12,168 bases of DNA from Gallicola sp. (GTDB taxonomy: Bacteria > Bacillota > Clostridia > Tissierellales > Peptoniphilaceae): contig JAAZME010000132.1 in NCBI GenBank assembly GCA_012798975.1, positions 1 to 12,168 on the forward strand, read 5' to 3'. Below, piece by piece: positions 6,637 through 11,962 of the stretch (the first letter of the stretch is position 1; the number at the start of each line of letters is the position of its first letter). The translations under genes were made by a program, and so were the position numbers. The notes below the pieces were generated by a model. That model searched no databases. It saw nothing but the letters and a program-made list of their open reading frames with translations, and was not told the origin of the DNA.

Positions 6637-7341
6637 CTATAGATTGGACGCAAAATATTTATAAATATCTTTGAATTTTAAATTATCTTGAATAAGCTCT
6701 GGATGAAACTGCACTCCTAGAATAAACTGATCCTCATTTTTATATTCTACCGCTTCGATAATCCCGTCACCTGCACGTGCCGTAGCTTTTAAATCTCCTG
6801 CCAGTTTTCGTATCGCTTGATGATGATAGCTGTTGACTAATGTTTTCCTGCCAAAGATCTTCTCCATATGGCTGCCTTCTTCCATATAGATATTATGATA
6901 GTAGGCAATTTTTTTATCTTCTCGGAAACTATGAACCATTACATCTTCTTTCTGTTCATAAATATCCTGATAAAGATCCCCGCCTAGATACACATTTAGA
7001 AGCTGCATCCCTCTGCAGATTGCAAGGATAGGCACTTTTCTTTCCATCGCTCTCTTGAGAATATTCATTTCTACAATGTCTCTTCTTGGATTTGTATCCC
7101 AAAGATAGCGCTGAGGATCTTCCCCATATAGATGAGGAGAGATATCAGACCCTCCTATTAGCAAAATACCATCTACAAGATTGAGATAGTGATTTACTTT
7201 TTCCATCTCTTCAATCTGAGGGAAAACTATGGGAACGGCCCCTGCCCTTTCAATCATTTCTGAAAAAGCTGTATTAATACTTTGATATTTTAATCCGCAG
7301 ATAATATCCGACCAGCATAAAATTCCTATAAACTTACTCAT
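6637..7341 (-). CDS. Class I glutamine-amidotransferase-like hydrolase (PuuD / peptidase C26), copy 2 of tandem pair
   Basis: A 234-residue cytosolic hydrolase of the peptidase C26 family, whose best-known member PuuD cleaves gamma-glutamyl-GABA to glutamate and GABA. The triad elements are present: nucleophile Cys109 in ILAICRGMQ, and His213 and Glu215 in GVQFHPE. GGSDISPHLYGEDP (63-76) and the RRD...E segment (86-91) are typical of this branch. Its ATG overlaps the upstream stop by eight bases, so it is coupled to the preceding paralogue. The two copies are clearly related throughout but differ at most positions, so they are not a recent duplication. Whether the substrate is a gamma-glutamyl polyamine, gamma-Glu-GABA or another amide cannot be read from the sequence; no puuA-, puuB- or puuC-like gene is nearby. 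Confidence 0.88.
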   Translation of the reverse strand: MSKFIGILCWSDIICGLKYQSINTAFSEMIERAGAVPIVFPQIEEMEKVNHYLNLVDGILLIGGSDISPHLYGEDPQRYLWDTNPRRDIVEMNILKRAMERKVPILAICRGMQLLNVYLGGDLYQDIYEQKEDVMVHSFREDKKIAYYHNIYMEEGSHMEKIFGRKTLVNSYHHQAIRKLAGDLKATARAGDGIIEAVEYKNEDQFILGVQFHPELIQDNLKFKDIYKYFASNL

Positions 7342-8038
7342 GATATTTCTTCACCTCTTCGAAAAAATCATTGAAAATTCTTTTTGCCCCATCTCCCGTC
7401 ATCTGTTCCGGATGGAACTGTACACCATGAAGGTATCCCTCTCCTTTGTACTCTATAGATTCTATTAACTGATCGTCGGCATAGGAGGTGGCTATAAGAT
7501 CTCTGCCAAGATCCTTAATCCCTTGATGATGAATGGAATTTACAATCGGCCTTTCTCCTAAACATCGTCTTGCAATGCTTCCTTCTTTCGTTGTGATAAA
7601 ATGTTTGGTTTCTTTTATTTCTCTATTTCGATGATGAATCACCGCCGCATCTTCCAAGGAAAGATGCTGATGAAGAGTTCCCCCGAAATAGACATTTATA
7701 ATCTGAAGCCCTCTGCAGATCCCTAAAATGGGTATCTTTCTCTCTAAAGACTTTTCAATTAGTTTTAATTCAAACTGGTCTCTCGTAAGATGAAAATCAA
7801 GACTTTCAAGGGTTGGATTTTCCCCATAAGTTAACGGAGATACATCGATGCCGCCTTGAATCACAACCCCGTCAATTCGGTCTAAAATATCATCCATCCA
7901 ATCCGTACATTCTAATATGGGAAATAATATAGGTGCAAATCCATTAACATTAAGTGCATTCAGATAGGTTTCCCTTACTGTTAATATTGGACTGAATTCA
8001 CCTTCCATGACCGATCCTGATATACCAATGGTCTTCAC
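7334..8038 (-). CDS. Class I glutamine-amidotransferase-like hydrolase (PuuD / peptidase C26), copy 1 of tandem pair
   Basis: Paralogue of the next gene and the same length, 234 residues, when started at GTG 8038. That start has GAGGTG six bases upstream; the alternative GTG at 8047, three codons earlier, would sit on top of this ribosome binding site. The mature start VKTIGISGS fits family N-termini. Visible: GGIDVSPLTYGENP, RD near residue 87, nucleophile Cys108 in ILGICRGLQ, and His209 and Glu211 in GVQFHPEQ. Its start is one base after the stop of the PCC-domain gene and its end overlaps the next gene by eight bases. Expected role: hydrolysis of a gamma-glutamyl amide. Having two intact, diverged copies side by side suggests either different substrates or a heteromeric enzyme. 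Substrate not determinable. Confidence 0.88.
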   Translation of the reverse strand: MKTIGISGSVMEGEFSPILTVRETYLNALNVNGFAPILFPILECTDWMDDILDRIDGVVIQGGIDVSPLTYGENPTLESLDFHLTRDQFELKLIEKSLERKIPILGICRGLQIINVYFGGTLHQHLSLEDAAVIHHRNREIKETKHFITTKEGSIARRCLGERPIVNSIHHQGIKDLGRDLIATSYADDQLIESIEYKGEGYLHGVQFHPEQMTGDGAKRIFNDFFEEVKKYHE

Positions 8039-8039
8039 A

Positions 8040-8468
8040 TTATTCACCTCGAAATTCCATGAGGTTCAATCCGATTTCTTCGCTAAAATCACGATCCACT
8101 TCCACATCCACTGCTTGGATAAAAATCTCTCCTGTTGCTGAAATAACCGCAGAATTTAAATGCCCTCCATGGAGATTTAAATCTTCATCGGAAAAAGCCA
8201 TATGGAAATGCCCATAAGGTTCCCTTTTCATATGGCTGAAATTCCCAGAAAGAGATACAATTTCTAAATGTCCTTCAAATTGTTTTGAAAAATATTCTTT
8301 GTTATCTGTATTAAAGTATCCTATTTCAATTTCCCTGCAAGCTCCGATACCCGAAACGATACCTGTCTTTATTTTTTCTTCTTCGCAAATATTTATAATA
8401 CTTTCTACAAGCTCTTCACCCTTCTCCAAACGAATAATAAGAGTGTCGCCTTTTCTAGTCTTAAACAT
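8040..8468 (-). CDS. PCC/DUF296-domain protein
   Basis: A 142-residue single-domain protein of the PCC family (formerly DUF296, 'plants and prokaryotes conserved'), which in plants is joined to AT-hook DNA-binding segments but in bacteria usually stands alone. Visible: VSGIGACREIEIGYF (38-52) and the conserved histidines His87, His89 and His103 in PYGHFHMAF and LHGGHL, thought to bind a metal ion. The start has a strong AAAGGAGG seven bases upstream. It is the first gene of an operon with the two amidotransferase-like hydrolases, with only one base between its stop and the next start. The molecular role of lone bacterial PCC proteins is not established; the operon suggests a part in the same amide metabolism, perhaps as a small-molecule-binding or regulatory partner. 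There is no AT-hook. Confidence 0.87.
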   Translation of the reverse strand: MFKTRKGDTLIIRLEKGEELVESIINICEEEKIKTGIVSGIGACREIEIGYFNTDNKEYFSKQFEGHLEIVSLSGNFSHMKREPYGHFHMAFSDEDLNLHGGHLNSAVISATGEIFIQAVDVEVDRDFSEEIGLNLMEFRGE

Positions 8469-8480
8469 AGTATCCTCCTT

Positions 8481-8498
8481 TACTGAACAATATCAGTA
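8481..8498. promoter_or_regulatory. Inverted repeat TACTGA-N6-TCAGTA at the transcription start of the PCC operon
   Basis: Two perfect six-base arms (8481-8486 and 8493-8498) around ACAATA. It lies between the extended -10 and the ribosome binding site. The same arms and spacer length occur at 10264-10280, by the dehydrogenase promoter, which suggests an operator for one shared regulator. Confidence 0.5.
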
Positions 8499-8502
8499 TT
8501 TT

Positions 8503-8511
8503 AGTATATCA
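8503..8511 (-). promoter_or_regulatory. Predicted extended -10 promoter of the PCC-amidotransferase operon
   Basis: Minus-strand TGATATACT, a TGn-extended -10 with hexamer TATACT (8503-8508). The -35 position is poor, as allowed for extended -10 promoters. It predicts an RNA start near 8496 and a leader of about 28 bases, so this operon is independent of queT, whose stop lies only 17 bases further upstream. Confidence 0.55.
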
Positions 8512-8527
8512 TATTTCAAGGCTCTCT

Positions 8528-9025
8528 TTAGCTTCTAAAGCTCTTTTTATCATTTAATTCCAGCATATTTACAAAAGATTTGTTTTTCGTTAAAACTTTA
8601 AATAAGGGAACACCGATAATCGTTACGATAATAAACTGGGAGAGCATAATCTGCCCTGTTACAACGAAAAAATTCAACGGTTCGCTGCTCATTAAGGCAA
8701 TCTGCACACCCACTAGAATATTCGTAATCGCAGGCATTAAAGAAGCCAGCCAAATATTTTTCATCCGGCTCATAATTACTGCTGCTAGAAAACTTGCAAA
8801 AGATCCGACAATAATATCCACAATTCCAAAAGGACTGGCGATATTCGCTAGAATACACCCGACTGTAATTCCCCAGATATATTCCTTATTGTAAAAAGGC
8901 AGAAGGGTCATTACTTCTGATACCCGAAACTGCAGAGGACCGTAAGATATCCCCGATAAAACAATCGTTAAAACCATATAAATCGCTGCTACAGCAGCCT
9001 GTCTTGCTAAAAACCTTGTATTCAT
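8528..9025 (-). CDS. queT: QueT-type queuosine precursor ECF transporter, substrate-binding (S) subunit
   Basis: A 165-residue integral membrane protein of the QueT family (COG4708), the substrate-capture component of an energy-coupling-factor transporter thought to import queuosine precursors such as preQ1 or preQ0. Recognised by LSGISYGPLQFRVSEVMTLLPFYNKEYIWGI near residues 23-53 followed by GCILANIASPFGIVDIIVGSFASFLAA, with about five to six hydrophobic segments. The ECF ATPases and T subunit are not nearby, as is usual for S units that share a common module. ATG at 9025 follows GAGGAGG (9030-9036). Directly upstream is a preQ1-I-like aptamer and an intrinsic terminator, which independently support the substrate. 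queH lies in the same window. Confidence 0.93.
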   Translation of the reverse strand: MNTRFLARQAAVAAIYMVLTIVLSGISYGPLQFRVSEVMTLLPFYNKEYIWGITVGCILANIASPFGIVDIIVGSFASFLAAVIMSRMKNIWLASLMPAITNILVGVQIALMSSEPLNFFVVTGQIMLSQFIIVTIIGVPLFKVLTKNKSFVNMLELNDKKSFRS

Positions 9026-9038
9026 AATTCCTCCTCAT

Positions 9039-9067
9039 AAAAAAAGCCGCATCAAAATGACGCAGCC
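9039..9067 (-). terminator. Riboswitch-linked intrinsic terminator upstream of queT
   Basis: Minus-strand stem GGCUGCGUCA (9058-9067) / UGAUGCGGCU (9045-9054) with a UUU loop, ten pairs including wobbles, then a seven-U tract (9039-9045). It begins one base after the aptamer's AGGA tail and ends before the queT ribosome binding site, so it would switch queT off in response to preQ1. It may also end transcripts arriving from the upstream dehydrogenase operon. Confidence 0.88.
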
Positions 9068-9068
9068 A

Positions 9069-9103
9069 TCCTGATTTTTAAAGTGGGTTCCAAGAAAACA
9101 CTT
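9069..9103 (-). ncRNA. preQ1-I riboswitch aptamer candidate
   Basis: A 35-base minus-strand segment with the layout of preQ1 class I aptamers: P1 AAGUG (9099-9103) with CACUU (9081-9085), a loop ending GGAACC whose C would recognise preQ1, an A-rich tail UAAAAAUC, and a 3' AGGA (9069-9072) that can pair with UCUU (9092-9095) to make the H-type pseudoknot. Size matches known aptamers of about 34 bases. It is followed at once by a terminator and by queT. I cannot run a covariance search; the preQ1-II and purine cores are absent. Confidence 0.78.
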
Positions 9104-9130
9104 CTATTCCTATCCTATTATGACTTAAAA

Positions 9131-9313
9131 CTATTGATCCTTCCACCTTTTTATACTTCTGTATACTGCTATAATCTCTATTATAAGCCATAAACCTAAT
9201 AATATCTTAATCGGAAGAGCTAAATTTGTAATAACAATCGCCGCTGTCAGCGCTAGGGCTAGTGTTGCGTCCGTTATCAATCTTATCAATAATTCGTTCT
9301 GAAGTTTCATCAT
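9131..9313 (-). CDS. Small membrane protein of unknown function (60 residues)
   Basis: A 60-residue protein I do not recognise. It has two hydrophobic segments, about residues 15-29 (ATLALALTAAIVITN) and 33-50 (LPIKILLGLWLIIEIIAV), joined by a very short turn, with a basic C-terminal tail (YRSIKRWKDQ) that would lie in the cytoplasm. The start follows the dehydrogenase stop directly: TAG then ATG ATG, with AGGAGA at four or seven bases depending on which ATG is used (9313 or 9310). This tight coupling and good ribosome binding site argue that it is a real gene of the dehydrogenase operon. It could be a membrane anchor or a hairpin-type small protein; no function is claimed. Its end is 27 bases from the queT riboswitch. 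Confidence 0.65.
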   Translation of the reverse strand: MMKLQNELLIRLITDATLALALTAAIVITNLALPIKILLGLWLIIEIIAVYRSIKRWKDQ

Positions 9314-10252
9314 CTATTCTCCTACTCTATTCTGAGGACTACCTTCGAGAAAAGCTTTTAGGTTTTCATAACTGATATTTATAATTCGTTCCCTCGCCTC
9401 TTTCGCCACCCAGGCTATATGAGGGGTGATTAAGAGATTTTGAGCTTCAAGAAGAGGATTTCTCTTCTCAATAGGTTCTTTTGAAACAACATCAACAGCA
9501 GCTCCCTTTATCTTTCCTTCATTTAGAGCCTGTTTTAAATCTTCTTCCTCTACAAGACCGCCTCTGGCAACATTGATAAAATAGGCTTCCTTTTTCATTC
9601 GATCAAAGAATTCTTTGTTTGCAAATCTTTTATTCTCTTCTGTCAGATTGCAGTGAAGAGTTACAATATCCGACTGCGTAAGAAGCTCTTCTAAAGAAAC
9701 TTCTCCTTCTGAGTTTTCTATCCCATTATTAACTAAAACCTTCATTTTAAAGGCCTTGGCAAGCTCGCAAACCCTCTTTCCAATTCTCCCATAGCCGATG
9801 ATGCCTAAAGTTTTCCCTTGTAATTCAAAGGGATTATTCAGCCAAAAGCAGTACCCGCTTTCCTCGTTCCATCTGCCTTCTCTAATAGCTGTATCATGTT
9901 TATCAAACTCATGGCTTAACTGAAGAATAAGCCCGAAGGTATATTCTGCCACAATATCTGTTCCATATTCCGGACAATTGCTGATAACAATATTTCCTTT
10001 TCTACAGGCCTCTACATCGATTACATCGTAGCCTGTTCCTGTTACTCCGATATACCGAATCTTTGGACAGCTTTTTAAGAAGGCTTCATCTATCCTCGTC
10101 TTATTGATCAATACAGCATCTGCATCTTCGCAGGCTTTCAAAGCTTCAGGTTCGTTATCTTGAAAAACTTCGACTTCGCCAAACTCCTCAAACTTTTTCC
10201 AAGATAAATCTCCAGGATTTACAAATTTCGAATCTGTTACAACTATTTTCAT
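9314..10252 (-). CDS. D-isomer-specific 2-hydroxyacid dehydrogenase (glycerate dehydrogenase-like)
   Basis: A 312-residue cytosolic NAD(P)-dependent dehydrogenase that interconverts a D-2-hydroxyacid and a 2-oxoacid (for example hydroxypyruvate and D-glycerate). Rossmann motif GYGRIG (153-158), and the catalytic trio Arg230 (NVARGG), Glu259 (SKEPIEKRNPLL) and His278 (TPHIAW), are all present. Odd: at the end of the second beta strand, where NAD-specific members carry an Asp, the sequence is VLVNNG (Asn175, Asn176), so the cofactor may be NADPH or loosely selected. AGGGAG lies seven bases before ATG 10252. It is the first gene of a two-gene unit with the 60-residue membrane protein. The promoter region carries the same inverted repeat as the PCC operon. 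Substrate uncertain among glycerate, glyoxylate and other hydroxyacids. Confidence 0.92.
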   Translation of the reverse strand: MKIVVTDSKFVNPGDLSWKKFEEFGEVEVFQDNEPEALKACEDADAVLINKTRIDEAFLKSCPKIRYIGVTGTGYDVIDVEACRKGNIVISNCPEYGTDIVAEYTFGLILQLSHEFDKHDTAIREGRWNEESGYCFWLNNPFELQGKTLGIIGYGRIGKRVCELAKAFKMKVLVNNGIENSEGEVSLEELLTQSDIVTLHCNLTEENKRFANKEFFDRMKKEAYFINVARGGLVEEEDLKQALNEGKIKGAAVDVVSKEPIEKRNPLLEAQNLLITPHIAWVAKEARERIINISYENLKAFLEGSPQNRVGE

Positions 10253-10263
10253 TCCGCTCTCCC

Positions 10264-10280
10264 TACTGATCTGTTTCAGT
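10264..10280. promoter_or_regulatory. Inverted repeat TACTGA-N6-TCAGT at the dehydrogenase promoter
   Basis: Arms ACTGA (10265-10269) and TCAGT (10276-10280) around TCTGTT, directly downstream of the predicted -10 and across the likely RNA start. The arms, the leading T and the six-base spacing match the repeat at 8481-8498. Because RNA would begin inside it, a DNA operator is more likely than an RNA hairpin here. Confidence 0.5.
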
Positions 10281-10308
10281 GTTATACATCGTTTTATTAT
10301 GCTTTAAA
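10281..10308 (-). promoter_or_regulatory. Possible promoter of the dehydrogenase operon
   Basis: Minus-strand TTTAAA (10303-10308), a 16-bp spacer and TATAAC (10281-10286), about 30 bases before the start codon. The -10 is good, the -35 moderate. The rest of the gap up to the terminator at 10441 is AT-rich, with a small inverted repeat CCTAT/ATAGG (10317-10321, 10327-10331) and no supported gene. Confidence 0.45.
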
Positions 10309-10440
10309 ACTTTCACCCTATCCTCTATAGGACTAAAATCTCTTATAAAATTGTTTTTATTTTATATTTTCTAGAAACCAAAACCATTCTCGAAATCTCG
10401 TTGTTGATTTTAACAGCTGTATTTATTGTAACACGAGGAT

Positions 10441-10480
10441 AAAAATAATAAAAAGCAGCCTATTCTAGTGAACAGACTGC
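10441..10480 (-). terminator. Intrinsic terminator of the iron-sulfur flavoprotein gene
   Basis: Minus-strand stem GCAGUCUGUUC (10470-10480) / GAAUAGGCUGC (10455-10465), eleven pairs with wobbles, loop ACUA, then a U-rich stretch (10441-10454). It starts 14 bases after the stop codon at 10495. Confidence 0.88.
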
Positions 10481-10494
10481 ACTGGTTTGAAGTA

Positions 10495-11127
10495 TTATTT
10501 GCTCAAGGAAACACCCATATTGAAAGCATTTTCTAAATCGATAGGAAATTTCTCTTCATGAACATCCTTCTTCACCTCTTCGTTAAAGCCGCTCATATCA
10601 AACTTCGTATAATCCTTTACTTGGAGGGTGTTAAACACCGGATATAAAGAAACATCGCCGTTTAGCATGCGAAATTCATTCGCATAAGCTTCGAACTCAT
10701 TTTTATACATCTGCTCATAAAACTCTTCTGTTGCGTTCATCGTTAAAAACATTCCAACATCTACTTTCCCTTTAAAATAATTGCTGTAATCATCATAGGA
10801 AAGGGATGTAAAGTGCAGCCTCTCCATAAAAGCAAAATATTGACTTGTAGGTCTCCCTAAATAGATGGGACTGCCTATAAAAAGAACATCTGAGGAAAAG
10901 ACCTTGTTGATAACAGGGGAAAGATCGTCTTTCCAATAACAGCGGCATCTTTCAACATCTTTTCTTTTGCACAGCATGCAGCTTCTGCATCCAGTAAAGT
11001 TCAAACCATACAGATCGATATACTCGACTTCTGCACCGGCAGATTCTGCTCCTTTCAGTGCTGATTTAAGTAATTTTGCAGTATTCCAGTTTTTACGCGG
11101 ACTGCAATTTAACGCAAGTACCTTCAT
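10495..11127 (-). CDS. Iron-sulfur flavoprotein / NADPH-dependent FMN reductase family
   Basis: A 210-residue flavodoxin-like protein. The N-terminal LNCSPRKNWNTAKLL (6-20) is the phosphate-binding loop for FMN, and GSPIYLG in the middle is the second FMN contact. Cys47, Cys50, Cys53 and Cys61 form CX2CX2CX7C, the compact motif of Isf-type iron-sulfur flavoproteins, which hold one [4Fe-4S] cluster next to FMN and pass electrons in anaerobes, for instance in oxidative-stress defence. Cys63 is an extra nearby cysteine. ATG at 11127 has AAAGGAG about nine bases upstream. It seems monocistronic, with its own terminator; I found no convincing promoter in the 176 bases before it. The electron donor and acceptor are unknown. 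Confidence 0.88.
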   Translation of the reverse strand: MKVLALNCSPRKNWNTAKLLKSALKGAESAGAEVEYIDLYGLNFTGCRSCMLCKRKDVERCRCYWKDDLSPVINKVFSSDVLFIGSPIYLGRPTSQYFAFMERLHFTSLSYDDYSNYFKGKVDVGMFLTMNATEEFYEQMYKNEFEAYANEFRMLNGDVSLYPVFNTLQVKDYTKFDMSGFNEEVKKDVHEEKFPIDLENAFNMGVSLSK

Positions 11128-11303
11128 CTATACAACTCCTTTTATTATAAAAATTATTTATTATGTTAAGATAAATCAGCTGCTTTTTACGGCTCAATAT
11201 CATTTCCTTCAATCCAAGGTTTTGGAAAATCCCCTATAAAAACAAAAATATTTATTCACCGAATCCTAACAATAGGTTTTTCTAACTGACTTTAACCTGA
11301 TCA

Positions 11304-11816
11304 CTATAACTCAAAAAACATATCCGCTTTTTCTTTTTTCTCATAGTGCCATTTTGCCTTTTTCCCACTTGGATCAGGGTACCCTATTTGCATGAACGCA
11401 ACCATTTCGCACTCTTTCATTTCCGGAAAATACTCTTTTTGTTTTTCAGTGTCGAATGATGACACCCAGACACATCCTAATCCCAGATCCGCCGCCGCAT
11501 ACCATACAGATGTTGCCGCGATACTAGCATCAACGATTCCCATATCTTTTTGGTCGCTTTCTCTTATCCAAGCTTCTCCTGGAACAAAACCTATCGCAAT
11601 AGATAGGGGTGCATTGTAATGAAATTTTGTAATTTCCTTCAACTTGTCTAACTTTTCATCGCTTTGAACCACTCAGACACGTATCGGCTGATGATTCTCT
11701 GCACTTGGTGCCAGGTGTATGATATCAATCAGCGCTTCAATTTTCTCATCTTCGACTTTTTTCTCTAAAAACTTTCTGCAGGAATATCTTTCCTCTGCCA
11801 ATTTACTAAATTCCAT
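11304..11816 (-). pseudogene. Nitroreductase-family flavoprotein gene interrupted by an in-frame TGA
   Basis: Reading from ATG 11816, which has GGAGGG four to five bases upstream, the frame encodes a 170-codon nitroreductase: MEFSKLAEERYSCRKF at the start, APSAENHQPIRV next, then TGA at codon 48 (11673-11675), then VVQSDEKLDKL continuing to the normal end. Both sides fit the small FMN-dependent nitroreductases. From remembered family patterns such as QPQRILVIQSEE, the stop replaces a hydrophobic residue, and one base change from a Leu TTA would explain it. So the gene is probably broken, or the base is a sequencing error. A GTG follows the TGA directly, so a 122-residue fragment could in principle be translated, but it would lack the N-terminal FMN-binding Arg/Ser residues. 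It is divergent from an HxlR regulator, a common pairing. Confidence 0.8.
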
Positions 11817-11842
11817 TTTACCCTCCATATAATAAGTATTCC

Positions 11843-11852
11843 ATAGTACTAT
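11843..11852. promoter_or_regulatory. Palindrome ATAGTACTAT in the divergent nitroreductase-hxlR region
   Basis: A perfect ten-base palindrome 27 bases upstream of the nitroreductase start. It overlaps a possible minus-strand -10 (TATAGT, 11848-11853), although no good -35 accompanies it. Position and symmetry suit an HxlR-type operator. Confidence 0.4.
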
Positions 11853-11858
11853 AAAACG

Positions 11859-11887
11859 TTGACTTCTCGCTTAATTGCAGCTAGAGT
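11859..11887 (+). promoter_or_regulatory. Possible promoter of the hxlR-like gene
   Basis: TTGACT (11859-11864), a 17-bp spacer and TAGAGT (11882-11887) on the plus strand. The -35 is strong and the -10 weak. It would give a leader of roughly 70 bases containing the 9-bp inverted repeat at 11901-11936. Confidence 0.4.
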
Positions 11888-11900
11888 TAGTATATCAAGT

Positions 11901-11936
11901 AGAAACAAATAGACAAGTACGCACATTTTTGTTTCT
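11901..11936. repeat. Inverted repeat AGAAACAAA / TTTGTTTCT in the hxlR leader
   Basis: Perfect nine-base arms (11901-11909 and 11928-11936) with 18 bases between them, ending 26 bases before the hxlR start codon. It could be an operator pair or a leader hairpin. No U-tract of terminator type follows. Confidence 0.55.
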
Positions 11937-11962
11937 TTAAATTATATGAAGGGAAAGTAACC

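Noticed and set aside
8039..8047. GTG at 8047 as start of the first amidotransferase-like gene
   Set aside because: The GAGGTG ribosome binding site would be almost on the start codon; GTG 8038 has a proper six-base spacing.
8523..8545. AGCTT/AAGCT inverted repeat at the end of queT as a terminator
   Set aside because: The stem is only five pairs and the minus-strand sequence after it is AAAGAG, not U-rich.
9117..9145. Promoter for queT with CATAAT as -10
   Set aside because: No acceptable -35 at 16-18 bp (TGGAAG or worse), so I cannot tell whether queT has its own promoter or is read from the dehydrogenase operon.
11265..11281. Hairpin CCTA-ACAA-TAGG followed by T's, as a plus-strand terminator
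   Set aside because: Only four base pairs, and no plus-strand gene lies upstream; in the minus direction no U-tract follows.
11673..11675. TGA as a selenocysteine codon
   Set aside because: Nitroreductases have no catalytic residue here, the family position is hydrophobic, and I see no convincing bacterial SECIS hairpin just downstream.
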